From: an uncultured Bacteroidales bacterium
Lineage (GTDB): Bacteria; Bacteroidota; Bacteroidia; Bacteroidales; Muribaculaceae
DNA: 20,594 bases
Assembly (NCBI GenBank): GCA_949123685.1
Contig: CASBHZ010000051.1
Coordinates: 1-20,594 of the forward strand
Reading direction: 5' to 3'
Below the pieces are notes generated by a model, which ran no database searches, had not been told where the DNA came from, and saw only the letters and a program-made list of their open reading frames with translations. The translations under genes were made by a program, and so were the position numbers. Positions 8,041 to 15,334 of this stretch are shown here, piece by piece (within the stretch, counting starts at the first letter, position 1; the number at the start of each line of letters is the position of its first letter).

Positions 8041-8964
8041 TCAACCGAATGGCAAGTTGTTCAACCGGCGTTCATAATATTTAATATAATTGGAAGCCAT
8101 AATATCGGCATTGAACATATCCGCAGCATACTCATGGCACCGTACAGAATCAGCATCGAACGTGCGAAGCGCATTAGCCAAGACATTTTCATCTTCGCTT
8201 AGAACTCCAAATTCCGGAAGCACCAATTCCGGAATGGAACCATGTGGTGTCGCAAACACCGGCGCACCGAAATATAGCGACTCCACGACGGCAAGTCCGA
8301 AAGGTTCATCCCACAACACAGGAAAAATTAATCCCTTCGACTTGTTTGCTACCACCCCTTTACGGATATTGTCTACCATCCCGTGAAAACGGACGTGTTT
8401 GTCAAGTGTGAAACGGAAACCCATTTTAAAGTTAAGCCGATACCCACCGAGAACATCAAGTTTCTCTCCGGCTGCTGCGGCAATCCTTATAGCACCTCTG
8501 ATATTTTTCACCTTCCATGCCGCCTTCCCCAGAAAAAAGCAACCATCCCTTCTTAAGTCATGCCGGAAAGGAGGATAATCGTCCCAGTCAAGTCCATTAT
8601 ATACGAATGAAGACGCCCCGTGTCTATGCGCGTGATTGGAGGATACATATATTGCATACGGGTCTTTCAAGACCCCTTGCGGCATGTTTCCGTGAACAGT
8701 CACAACATACGGACGTTCCAACCCATAAGGAGCCACATTCTGGAAATGCACTATATCAACATCCGGTGGGATCTGATATCCTATCGGCATCTGAGGGTCA
8801 AGCTCTATCACGCGACCAAAATCTGCCTTTGAGCCTTTCAGAGCCATAAGCGTGACGTTATGACCGGCACGCGCCAAAGCCTTGCCAAGACCCCAAACCA
8901 CCCTTTCTGTGCCGCCATACGCAGACACCGGCAGTTTTGCATTAACATGAAGAGCTATATTCAT
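8041..8964 (-). CDS. Family 4 glycosyltransferase (GT-B fold)
   Basis: First gene of the minus-strand glycan cluster, 307 residues. The N-terminus has the glycine-rich acceptor-domain loop AYGGTERVVWGLGKALARAGHNVTL. The C-terminal donor domain shows FLGKAAWKVKNI and the E-x7-E signature DEPFGLAVVESL with Glu220 and Glu228, which in GT4 enzymes contact the nucleotide-sugar. It is on the short side for GT4 (usually 350-400) but both Rossmann halves appear present. Retaining mechanism by family. No signal peptide; presumably acts at the inner face of the cytoplasmic membrane. A good promoter lies immediately upstream, and the four further transferases follow in the same direction. Confidence 0.92.
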   Translation of the reverse strand: MNIALHVNAKLPVSAYGGTERVVWGLGKALARAGHNVTLMALKGSKADFGRVIELDPQMPIGYQIPPDVDIVHFQNVAPYGLERPYVVTVHGNMPQGVLKDPYAIYVSSNHAHRHGASSFVYNGLDWDDYPPFRHDLRRDGCFFLGKAAWKVKNIRGAIRIAAAAGEKLDVLGGYRLNFKMGFRFTLDKHVRFHGMVDNIRKGVVANKSKGLIFPVLWDEPFGLAVVESLYFGAPVFATPHGSIPELVLPEFGVLSEDENVLANALRTFDADSVRCHEYAADMFNADIMASNYIKYYERRLNNLPFG

Positions 8965-8980
8965 ATATATCTGTTTTTAT

Positions 8981-9015
8981 GCAAAAATAATATTTTTTAT
9001 CCATAGCCTTTCAAA
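8981..9015 (-). promoter_or_regulatory. Predicted promoter of the glycosyltransferase cluster
   Basis: On the minus strand TATTTTTGC (8989 to 8981) exactly fits TAnnTTTGY. A TTTG (9015 to 9012) lies 22 bp upstream, slightly longer than the usual 19-21. The predicted transcript start is about 10 nt from the ATG at 8964, so the leader would be very short. It sits back-to-back with the promoter of the M28 gene. Confidence 0.5.
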
Positions 9016-9041
9016 AAATCAATAAAAACAGCTAATTTTGT
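9009..9041 (+). promoter_or_regulatory. Predicted promoter of the M28/glutaminyl-cyclase-like gene
   Basis: TAATTTTGT at 9033-9041 fits TAnnTTTGY. TTTC at 9009-9012, 20 bp upstream, is a one-mismatch -33 box. Initiation would fall near 9048, inside the tandem repeat that follows, giving a leader of about 70 nt. Confidence 0.5.
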
Positions 9042-9044
9042 AAT

Positions 9045-9080
9045 TGAAGTTGTTTAAACCAATGAAGTTGTTTAAACTAA
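9045..9080 (+). repeat. Tandem duplication of an 18-bp unit containing GTTTAAAC
   Basis: TGAAGTTGTTTAAACCAA at 9045-9062 is followed directly by TGAAGTTGTTTAAACTAA at 9063-9080, a single C/T difference. Each unit holds the 8-bp palindrome GTTTAAAC (9052-9059 and 9070-9077). The pair starts at the predicted transcription start of the M28 gene, so it could be a paired operator or simply a slippage duplication. Confidence 0.75.
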
Positions 9081-9117
9081 TTTAAGTTATAAGAAAATCT
9101 GAAGAGTTGTAAACTTC

Positions 9118-10092
9118 ATGAAGAAAGGAATGTCTCTTTTACACATTGCTGTTCTGCTTTTTGCATCTTGCAACCCTGGCAAAGGAACCAACGCGACTCC
9201 CGATTCGGATTCCGTTGATTCCGAGTGCACTCCCGTAAAAACATCACACTTCGATGCCGACAGCGCATATACCTATCTGAAACATCAGGTTGATTTAGGT
9301 CCGCGAGTCCCAAACACGGAAGCTCACCGCAATGCAGGAGACTGGATGGTAAGAGAATTGAACCGGCACGGAGCATCCGTAATAGAGCAACGCGCAGACC
9401 TTAAAGCTTTCGACGGCACAATCCTGAAGGCACGCAACATATTCGGGCAATATAATCCTGAAAAAGATGACCGCACCCTGCTTTTAGCACATTATGATTG
9501 TCGCCCGTGGGCGGACGAAGATCCGGATCCCGACAAAAGAAGACTTCCGGTAGATGGTGCCAATGACGGGGCAAGCGGAGTTGCTGTGCTTTTAGAAACG
9601 GCACGGCAGATTTCCATTGAGAATCCCGGCAAAGGGATAGACATACTTTTCGTGGATGCCGAAGACTGGGGCACTGAGGGCAATGACGATTCGTGGGCAA
9701 TGGGTGCAAGGTATTTCGTCAGGAATCCCATAAAAGAGAATTACCATCCTGCGAGAGTTATAGTTGTCGATATGGTAGGGGGAGCCGGAGCTAAATTCCC
9801 CATTGAATATTTCTCTCACCAGTCGGCTCCCGATCTTGTATCGGAGATATGGAACGCGGCATCCGAGGCAGGTCACGGAAGCTTATTCCTCGCACAGCTT
9901 GGAGGAGCAGTAACCGATGATCATGTAGAATTTATAAAAGAAGGGATACCGGCAGTGGATATTATAGAGTATCATACCCGCTCCGGCTTCAATCCGCATT
10001 GGCACACTTCCAAAGACAACATGGACAATATAGACAGGAATACCCTCAAGGCTGTGGGAGAAACCTTGATTAAATACCTGTATTCTGAATAA
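9118..10092 (+). CDS. M28-family zinc peptidase / glutaminyl-peptide cyclotransferase-like lipoprotein
   Basis: A 324-residue exported lipoprotein: signal peptide MKKGMSLLHIAVLLFASC with the lipobox cysteine at 18. The mature part is an M28 alpha/beta-hydrolase-type zinc fold. Candidate metal and catalytic residues follow the glutaminyl cyclase pattern: His125/Asp127 in LAHYDCRPWAD, Asp150 in DGANDGASGV, Glu182-Asp183 in DAEDWG, Asp267-Asp268-His269, and His296 in HWHTSKDNMD. In QC-type enzymes Asp, Glu/Asp and the His of the WHT motif bind one zinc and the first Glu is the catalytic base, so N-terminal glutamine cyclisation of exported proteins is the likeliest activity; many Bacteroidota proteins start with Gln after signal peptidase I cleavage. 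An aminopeptidase role is the alternative. tyrS follows after 52 bp on the same strand. Confidence 0.85.
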   Translation: MKKGMSLLHIAVLLFASCNPGKGTNATPDSDSVDSECTPVKTSHFDADSAYTYLKHQVDLGPRVPNTEAHRNAGDWMVRELNRHGASVIEQRADLKAFDGTILKARNIFGQYNPEKDDRTLLLAHYDCRPWADEDPDPDKRRLPVDGANDGASGVAVLLETARQISIENPGKGIDILFVDAEDWGTEGNDDSWAMGARYFVRNPIKENYHPARVIVVDMVGGAGAKFPIEYFSHQSAPDLVSEIWNAASEAGHGSLFLAQLGGAVTDDHVEFIKEGIPAVDIIEYHTRSGFNPHWHTSKDNMDNIDRNTLKAVGETLIKYLYSE

Positions 10093-10144
10093 TAACCATA
10101 TATCTACCCTCTCCTGATAATCAAGATAATAAACAAAAAAGCAT

Positions 10145-11437
10145 ATGAATTTCATTGAAGAACTGACATGGCGCGGCATGATACACACAATGATGCCAGG
10201 CACCGACGAGCAACTTAACAAAGAGATGACAACAGCATATCTCGGGATTGATCCCACTGCAGATTCCTTACATATAGGTCATCTATGCGGAGTGATGATG
10301 CTGCGTCATTTTCAACGTTGCGGACATAAACCGTTAGCACTCGTAGGAGGCGCCACGGGCATGATCGGAGATCCTTCAGGCAAGTCGGCAGAGCGTAATC
10401 TTCTTGATGAAGCCACCCTGCGTCATAATCAGGAATCAATAAAGAAACAACTTGCCAAATTCCTTGATTTTGAATCCGATGCCCCCAACCGCGCAGAGAT
10501 GGTCAACAATTATGACTGGACCAAGGACATAACATTCTTGGACTTCGCTCGTGAAATCGGCAAGCACATCACGGTCAACTACATGATGGCTAAAGACAGC
10601 GTGCAGAAACGTCTTAACGGTGAGGCACGCGACGGATTAAGCTTCACTGAATTTACTTATCAGCTGCTCCAAGGTTTCGATTTCCTCCATCTGTATCAAG
10701 ACAAGAACTGTAAGCTTCAGCTCGGCGGTTCGGACCAATGGGGAAATATAACAACAGGAGCCGAACTGATACGCCGTAAGATCGGAGGAGAAGTATTCGC
10801 CCTCACATGCCCCCTAATCACCAAAGCTGACGGTGGAAAATTCGGAAAAACCGAAAGCGGCAACGTCTGGCTCGATCCCCGCTACACTTCTCCATACAAG
10901 TTCTATCAATTCTGGCTTAACGTATCAGACGCGGATGCCGAGAAATATTTAAAGATATTCACATTCCTCTCAAAAGAGGAAATTGAAGAACTAAGCCGCG
11001 AACATAGCGAGAATCCGGGAGCACGCCCCTTGCAGAAACGCCTTGCCAAGGAAGTGACGACAATGGTTCACAGCGAGAAGGATTACAACGCGGCTGTCGA
11101 AGCGTCACAGATACTTTTCAGCAACTCAGCAGGCGAAGCACTGAAAGCTCTCGACGAGCAAACCCTACTTGATATTTTTGATGGCGTGCCGAGGTTTACC
11201 ATTTCAAGAACAGAACTTGAATCAGGCATACCGGCGCTTGACCTTTTGGCAGTAAAGGCAAACGTGTTCCCCTCGAAAGGAGAGGCACGAAAAATGATTC
11301 AAGGAGGTGGTGTTAGCCTCAACAAGGAAAAACTTACCGATCCCGCCGCAACAATCGATGCATCCTCTCTTTTAGGAGGTAAATATTTGCATATACAGAA
11401 AGGTAAAAAGAACCATTTCCTTATAATTGCCGAATAA
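10145..11437 (+). CDS. tyrS: Tyrosyl-tRNA synthetase
   Basis: Class I synthetase of 430 residues that activates tyrosine with ATP and transfers it to tRNA-Tyr; cytoplasmic homodimer. The HIGH motif is at residues 43-46 (DSLHIGHL), preceded by YLGIDPTA, the start of the tyrosine pocket. [11 protein letters not shown] and [12 protein letters not shown] are family signatures of the active site. The second ATP motif is KFGKT at 232-236, normal for bacterial TyrRS. The C-terminus (about 360-430) is an S4 RNA-binding domain containing [17 protein letters not shown]. Length is typical. It may be co-transcribed with the upstream lipoprotein gene, because the 52-bp gap shows no strong promoter or terminator. 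Confidence 0.98.
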   Translation: MNFIEELTWRGMIHTMMPGTDEQLNKEMTTAYLGIDPTADSLHIGHLCGVMMLRHFQRCGHKPLALVGGATGMIGDPSGKSAERNLLDEATLRHNQESIKKQLAKFLDFESDAPNRAEMVNNYDWTKDITFLDFAREIGKHITVNYMMAKDSVQKRLNGEARDGLSFTEFTYQLLQGFDFLHLYQDKNCKLQLGGSDQWGNITTGAELIRRKIGGEVFALTCPLITKADGGKFGKTESGNVWLDPRYTSPYKFYQFWLNVSDADAEKYLKIFTFLSKEEIEELSREHSENPGARPLQKRLAKEVTTMVHSEKDYNAAVEASQILFSNSAGEALKALDEQTLLDIFDGVPRFTISRTELESGIPALDLLAVKANVFPSKGEARKMIQGGGVSLNKEKLTDPAATIDASSLLGGKYLHIQKGKKNHFLIIAE

Positions 11438-11486
11438 TTCGAGATATTAAGTCTACCTCACATAACCAAACCAAGTTCCATCAATT

Positions 11487-12482
11487 ATGGACAACACTCC
11501 TCTTGTTTCCATTATCATACCGAATTTCAACCACTCCCGATTTCTCAGGGAACGGTTGGAATCAGTACTCAACCAGACATTCAGCGATTTCGAAATCATT
11601 CTCCTCGATGATGCATCCACCGACAATTCAGTGGAGATTCTGAAAGAATATGCGAAAGACCCACGAGTGTCTCATCTGGTTGTGAACAAAGAGAACAGCG
11701 GAAGTCCTTTCCGTCAATGGGAACGGGGAATCGAGCTATCACGCGGAAAGTATATCTGGATTGCCGAAAGTGATGATAGTTGCGACCCTGACTTTCTGTT
11801 GACCTGCGTGGCGATGATGAAAAACAATTCGAAGGCTGTGATAGCATTCGCCGGTTCGGTCACCATTGACGAAAACAGTTCAAAAATAGAAATTGATAAC
11901 GACCGTTGGTATGACAAACGGTTCAGAAAGCGACGAGGCGAATGCCGTGTGTTTGACGGCATTCAATACATAACCCATAATCTCATTTGGATCAACTACA
12001 TCTACAACGCCAGCGGCACTATTTTCAGACGTGATGCTTACGGTGACGGCTCGGAATTCGAAAGCTGTGTGAAGATGCGTAATGCCGGCGACTGGCTCTT
12101 CTGGTCAATCATGGCAGCCAAAGGAGATGTGATTGAGATTTACCGAAAGCTCAATCGCTTCAGGTTCCACTCCGGAAGCACCACGCGTAAGGGCATCAAC
12201 AAAGGGAAATCCAACGGAAATCTCTTCGATGAAGATTTCATAGTTCTGAGACATATTTTCGAGAACACCAGAATTCCAACTGTGAGGAAGATGATACGCT
12301 TAGGAGCATTGATGAAAAGAATACAACGCACTCAGATGAGTGAGGAAGACAGGGAGGTTGCATATCTAAAAGGGAAGGAATTGTTAAAATACAACAAAAA
12401 AGATTACCTGATTGAACGAATATCAAAGATACTATCTATCTTCATTCCCGGAATAAGCACACTTCGCAACGACAGGCTGTAA
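11487..12482 (+). CDS. Family 2 glycosyltransferase
   Basis: A 331-residue GT2 enzyme: LVSIIIPNFNHSRFL start, DDAS at 41-44, and the metal-binding region as SDD at 95-97 (IAESDDSCDPDF). The mid region has NYIYNASGTIFRRDAY and AGDWLFWSIMAAKGDV, matching GT2 enzymes of exopolysaccharide and O-antigen loci that use ESDD in place of DXD. The C-terminal 80 residues are basic and helical, with a short hydrophobic end (ISKILSIFIPGIS) that may sit on the membrane. It follows tyrS by 49 bp and ends 53 bp before a strong hairpin. It is separated from the minus-strand cluster by two housekeeping-type genes, so it need not act in the same pathway. Confidence 0.9.
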   Translation: MDNTPLVSIIIPNFNHSRFLRERLESVLNQTFSDFEIILLDDASTDNSVEILKEYAKDPRVSHLVVNKENSGSPFRQWERGIELSRGKYIWIAESDDSCDPDFLLTCVAMMKNNSKAVIAFAGSVTIDENSSKIEIDNDRWYDKRFRKRRGECRVFDGIQYITHNLIWINYIYNASGTIFRRDAYGDGSEFESCVKMRNAGDWLFWSIMAAKGDVIEIYRKLNRFRFHSGSTTRKGINKGKSNGNLFDEDFIVLRHIFENTRIPTVRKMIRLGALMKRIQRTQMSEEDREVAYLKGKELLKYNKKDYLIERISKILSIFIPGISTLRNDRL

Positions 12483-12535
12483 CAGCACGTCTCTTGAAAT
12501 TTAAACACGTAGGCTTATCGCTCATAAATTGCAAC

Positions 12536-12589
12536 AAATAAAACCTCAGGGTGAAGATGAATAGCTATCTTCACCCTGAGGTTTTATTT
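12536..12589. terminator. Perfect 23-bp inverted repeat, probable bidirectional terminator
   Basis: The arms 12536-12558 and 12567-12589 are exact reverse complements, with an 8-nt loop. The GC-rich inner part (CCTCAGGGTGAAGAT) and outer A- and T-rich ends give a stem followed by GTTTTATTT on the plus strand and a similar T-rich tail on the minus strand. It ends transcription of the GT2 gene and insulates the next gene, whose first ATG is only 7 bp away. Confidence 0.85.
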
Positions 12590-12596
12590 AGAAGAC

Positions 12597-13832
12597 ATGT
12601 TTATGAGAATGAAAAAAAGAATACAACTTGATAAAGTCAAACTTTTCAAGACGGAGACATTGCCGGAAAATCCAGACAATACACAGGAAGATTCTGACAT
12701 TACTCAAGATTGTGGCATTGAGTTTATGCTCGAGGGGGAAACTTTAGCCGGACATGGACCGCAGTCGCCAGCAATAGTTACCGATGAAAACGGGAAAACA
12801 CATCGCAATATGGGAGGATGGCACGAAGTGGAGGTTGCATTCTCTGTTGCGGAAAGTGACATTGTAAGAGTCAATGCATGGTTCGATGACAATTATCAGG
12901 GTGTCACCACTCCAGAAAGTGCAGTCCTCCAGAAAAATCGCACTTCGGCTGTCCATAATGCTCTCAAAACATATTTTAACGCTGCGCATGCATCGAATCT
13001 TTTTACTTCCCCTTTCAGAATAGGATGGATATCCAGATTTACTGACAATTCCCTTTCAGAAATGCATGATTGCGGTTCATTGGATTGTTTTCATACCGCA
13101 CCTCGACTTCCCGTTACAACTCATCAACTCACCGACAAATATCTTTATACCCGCGCACAGGTTAGAAATGTTCCTGCCCGTCTTCATTACAGATTCAAAT
13201 CTTCTGCAGAATTTCTTGCATACCACAGCAAGATCGCGGCAATAGAGATATACGCCACCAAGCAGGTTGCCCTTTATGCTTCGGAAGCAGAAGTCGCCGG
13301 TATACGCAGCATAACTATTGATGGCAATCCTCACCGATGCTGGCATTATGAGAGATACGCAGAAAATGATGTCAGGTTGCTTATTTCTCAAGATAATGAT
13401 TTTCGCAGAATCGCGACAATTCCCATCAATGAAATCGAAGATAATGATGAATTTTCTCCTCTTCCGATAGCACCGGGCACACTAACCGATTTCTCAAAAT
13501 TACCAAAACCTGATTCTTCAACGAGCCAGGAGCCGCCAATGATAGGAAAGAGAATAAAAATACTCACAGAACCGCTCCATCTCGATTATCCCGAAGATGA
13601 AAAAAGCGTTCGGTGCGTCACACTCAGAGGCGTATTCCGAAGAGAAACGACAAAACTACGGCTTTATGCCTCGCAACATCGTGAGAACCGACAGCTCATC
13701 GCCTCAGCTACCGGACCATATATCCGGGGGATATACGGGACGCGGTGGAGGTGGTTTGAAATTGAGATTGAAGCCTCTATGCGCGAAGGTGATTTTTTCG
13801 AAGCCGTGACATTTGAATTCAACGTTTCTTGA
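12597..13832 (+). CDS. Unrecognised 411-residue protein, possibly mobile-element or phage-structural-like
   Basis: I do not recognise this family firmly. There is no signal peptide or membrane segment; ATGs at 12597, 12603 and 12609 are all possible starts and no ribosome site decides between them. The protein looks like a chain of beta-rich modules: WHEVEVAFSVAESDIVRVNAWFDD near 75-100, a middle LHYRFKSSAEFLAYHSKIAAIEIYAT segment, and a C-terminal unit (about 325-411) with TLRGVFRRET, LRLYASQHRENRQLIAS and IRGIYGTRWRWFEIEIE. The last pattern resembles the repeated end of long hypothetical proteins carried by Bacteroidales phages and integrative elements (LYGS...W.L..S....RG..GT.Y..F.I). That link is from memory and unverified. 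Its stop overlaps the end of the SemiSWEET gene by 14 bp, convergently. A terminator stands just upstream and no good promoter is visible. Confidence 0.7.
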   Translation: MFMRMKKRIQLDKVKLFKTETLPENPDNTQEDSDITQDCGIEFMLEGETLAGHGPQSPAIVTDENGKTHRNMGGWHEVEVAFSVAESDIVRVNAWFDDNYQGVTTPESAVLQKNRTSAVHNALKTYFNAAHASNLFTSPFRIGWISRFTDNSLSEMHDCGSLDCFHTAPRLPVTTHQLTDKYLYTRAQVRNVPARLHYRFKSSAEFLAYHSKIAAIEIYATKQVALYASEAEVAGIRSITIDGNPHRCWHYERYAENDVRLLISQDNDFRRIATIPINEIEDNDEFSPLPIAPGTLTDFSKLPKPDSSTSQEPPMIGKRIKILTEPLHLDYPEDEKSVRCVTLRGVFRRETTKLRLYASQHRENRQLIASATGPYIRGIYGTRWRWFEIEIEASMREGDFFEAVTFEFNVS

Positions 13833-14085
13833 AATAGTCGTTATACATCTTTATTCCAAAAACGATAGCGGAAGACGTTCCTGTAATCAAGTTGGTAATC
13901 CAAAGAGGCACATTGCCAAGGAGAAAACCCTGGATAACGAAAAATACCGATCCCAGAAACATCAGAAGAAAAGTAGGAAGCGCGATACCATCCGTATCAC
14001 GGGTGCGGATTGTATATATCGCCTGTGGCAGATATCCAAACACCATACATATTGCGGCTAAATAGCCAATAATTGTTACAAGCAT
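13819..14085 (-). CDS. SemiSWEET (PQ-loop) small-molecule transporter
   Basis: An 88-residue membrane protein with three predicted helices (about 3-21, 37-56 and 59-80), the size and topology of bacterial SemiSWEETs, which dimerise to form a bidirectional uniporter for sugars. The PQ motif is at Pro20-Gln21 (FGYLPQAIYTIRTRDTDGIALP), followed by the charged loop typical of the family. Asn65 in VPLWITNLITG corresponds to the conserved Asn of helix 3 that lines the substrate pocket. A basic C-terminus (YFKKR) faces the cytoplasm by the positive-inside rule. It lies 99 bp downstream of the DUF115-like gene on the same strand. The actual substrate is not determined by sequence. Confidence 0.88.
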   Translation of the reverse strand: MLVTIIGYLAAICMVFGYLPQAIYTIRTRDTDGIALPTFLLMFLGSVFFVIQGFLLGNVPLWITNLITGTSSAIVFGIKMYNDYFKKR

Positions 14086-14099
14086 GTTTTAGACTTTAA

Positions 14100-14166
14100 A
14101 CTTTAGGATTTAGGATTTAGGCGAAGCTTTCTAATGCCTAAAGCCTAAAACCTAATACCTAATACC
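14100..14166. repeat. TTTAGGAT/CCTAATA heptad repeats forming an imperfect hairpin
   Basis: Left side: TTAGGAT, TTAGGAT, TTAGGC (14103-14122). Right side: GCCTAAA, GCCTAAAA, CCTAATA, CCTAATA, CC (14136-14166). Positions 14109-14122 pair with 14136-14149 with one mismatch in 14, leaving a 13-nt loop containing AAGCTT. It lies between the DUF115-like and SemiSWEET genes. No T-run follows on the minus strand, so it is not a standard intrinsic terminator. Confidence 0.65.
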
Positions 14167-14184
14167 AAATTTAAACATTTAACA

Positions 14185-15027
14185 TTACAACTGGGTTCTC
14201 GGGAAAGCGTCGATAAAAGAGCCGGGGGTTGCGTTAAATATCTCGACTCCACGGGAGTCGGCAAACTTTTTGACATCGAAATAGCTCCTGAACGCTATCG
14301 CAAAACTTTCGTATATCTGATGAAGACGAATATCTTTGTACAGGCTTTCCACCCGGTCTCGTTCTTTCTCATTATCACGGTAGAAATGAGGCTGAACGGA
14401 AACGACCCGGTTATTGTCAGTGACCCATAAAGTCTTACTCCAGCTATGGTCTGCACCTGTAAGGACTATACGCGAATAACCTTCACGAATCGCCGTCATT
14501 AACGAGGGCACCAATACATTCCTCGGTCTCGGCATAGCCAACCCGGCACCATAAAGCTTATGCACAAGCCACTTCCACCCTGAAGCCGGAGTGAGATTGA
14601 AATACCGCACCTCAACATTCGCAGGAAGAGATTGCAACTCTGCAAAAGATTTTTTCTGTGCCGGGACATAGACAACCATATTCCAATCGACACGACGCAG
14701 CGCCTCCCACATCTCCTCAACATTTCCCGGCTTTTCCTTTTGAAAAAAAAGTCCGTCAGCGATGAGGTGCATAGCCGGTTTGAGATCAAAAAAGTCAGAA
14801 GTAAGGGGAGCGAAATTTACGGACAAGAGATCATGCGCAGCCAATACACTACGATGATTATCAATCGCATCGCGCAGCGAAGGTCCGTTTCCCATCACTA
14901 TAAGCGTGGCGTCTCCACGATTACGGGATGGGGAGGGACACCGAGACATCAACACCACTTTAACAAGCGATGCTAAGGAGTCGGAAAATGCTGTCACAAC
15001 GCTCTTTATCCTATCAATTTTTTTCAT
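14185..15027 (-). CDS. DUF115-like GNGPSL protein, probable glycan-related transferase
   Basis: A 280-residue soluble protein. The diagnostic segment is LIVMGNGPSL with GNGPSL at 46-51, followed by LLSVNFAPLTSDFFDLKPAMHLIAD, VLTGADHSWS and a C-terminal GVEIFNATPGSFIDAF. The GNGPSL loop plus a later G(A)DHS motif and the NATPGS end are the pattern of DUF115/MptE-like proteins and of bacterial GT42-type sialyltransferases, both nucleotide-binding Rossmann folds. Bacteroidota homologues are commonly found in surface polysaccharide loci, so transfer of a sugar or phosphate-linked group is plausible, but no activity can be claimed. No signal peptide is present. Transcribed divergently from the ferritin region. 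Confidence 0.75.
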   Translation of the reverse strand: MKKIDRIKSVVTAFSDSLASLVKVVLMSRCPSPSRNRGDATLIVMGNGPSLRDAIDNHRSVLAAHDLLSVNFAPLTSDFFDLKPAMHLIADGLFFQKEKPGNVEEMWEALRRVDWNMVVYVPAQKKSFAELQSLPANVEVRYFNLTPASGWKWLVHKLYGAGLAMPRPRNVLVPSLMTAIREGYSRIVLTGADHSWSKTLWVTDNNRVVSVQPHFYRDNEKERDRVESLYKDIRLHQIYESFAIAFRSYFDVKKFADSRGVEIFNATPGSFIDAFPRTQL

Positions 15028-15048
15028 GCTATTTTTGTTACTTAATTA

Positions 15049-15080
15049 CAAAATTGCGAAATAATTGTTACTTTTGCAAA
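15049..15080 (-). promoter_or_regulatory. Possible promoter of the DUF115-like gene
   Basis: On the minus strand CAATTTTG (15056 to 15049) is one mismatch from TAnnTTTG. TTTG (15080 to 15077) lies exactly 20 bp upstream as the -33 box. The start codon at 15027 follows about 20 nt later. The -33 box overlaps a TAnnTTTGY match on the plus strand. Confidence 0.4.
15069..15077 (+). promoter_or_regulatory. TAnnTTTGY match, distal ferritin promoter candidate
   Basis: TACTTTTGC fits the -7 consensus exactly, but no TTTG lies 19-21 bp upstream. If active it would give a leader of about 250 nt for the ferritin gene. Confidence 0.3.
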
Positions 15081-15168
15081 AAGATTTCACACAGAATTGT
15101 TGTATGCTATGCATAACTACTTTTAAGATAAGTAAGTAATAAAAATTAATGCACATATAAAACGCTGT

Positions 15169-15176
15169 TATTTTTG
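15169..15176 (+). promoter_or_regulatory. TAnnTTTG match, proximal ferritin promoter candidate
   Basis: TATTTTTG fits the core of the -7 consensus and is closer to the gene, predicting a leader of about 150 nt. No clear -33 box is present. Confidence 0.3.
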
Positions 15177-15178
15177 AG

Positions 15179-15322
15179 ATGTTTTTGCCGCGTAATGAAG
15201 GAGCATATAGGCATATGCGACTGAATTACAAGGTGAAAACAGCCAAAAAGAACAAGTTTTATAGTGCAAGATTTCATTACTTACATATATCGATTAATTT
15301 TTATTATTTACTTATTCATTAA
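15179..15322 (+). CDS. Candidate 47-residue basic ORF upstream of ferritin
   Basis: An ATG at 15179 opens a frame of 47 codons ending TAA at 15320-15322, 12 nt before the ferritin start; a second ATG is at 15215. The middle is strongly basic (MRLNYKVKTAKKNKFYSARF) and the end is rich in Ile, Tyr and Leu. No Shine-Dalgarno sequence is visible and no family is recognised. The start lies almost at the predicted transcription start of the proximal promoter, which argues against translation from 15179. It could equally be an untranslated leader. Confidence 0.2.
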   Translation: MFLPRNEGAYRHMRLNYKVKTAKKNKFYSARFHYLHISINFYYLLIH

Positions 15323-15334
15323 TACAATCAAAAT

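Larger units (their letters stand above)
15028..15334. other. 307-bp AT-rich intergenic region between divergent genes
   Basis: This gap holds promoter-like elements on both strands (listed separately), a possible 47-codon basic ORF, and inverted-repeat pairs: GTAAGTAAT (15132-15140) with ATTACTTAC (15276-15284), and GTAATGAA (15192-15199) with TTCATTAC (15273-15280). These could fold the ferritin leader. I see no tRNA, known riboswitch or Fur-type box that I can support. Confidence 0.6.
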
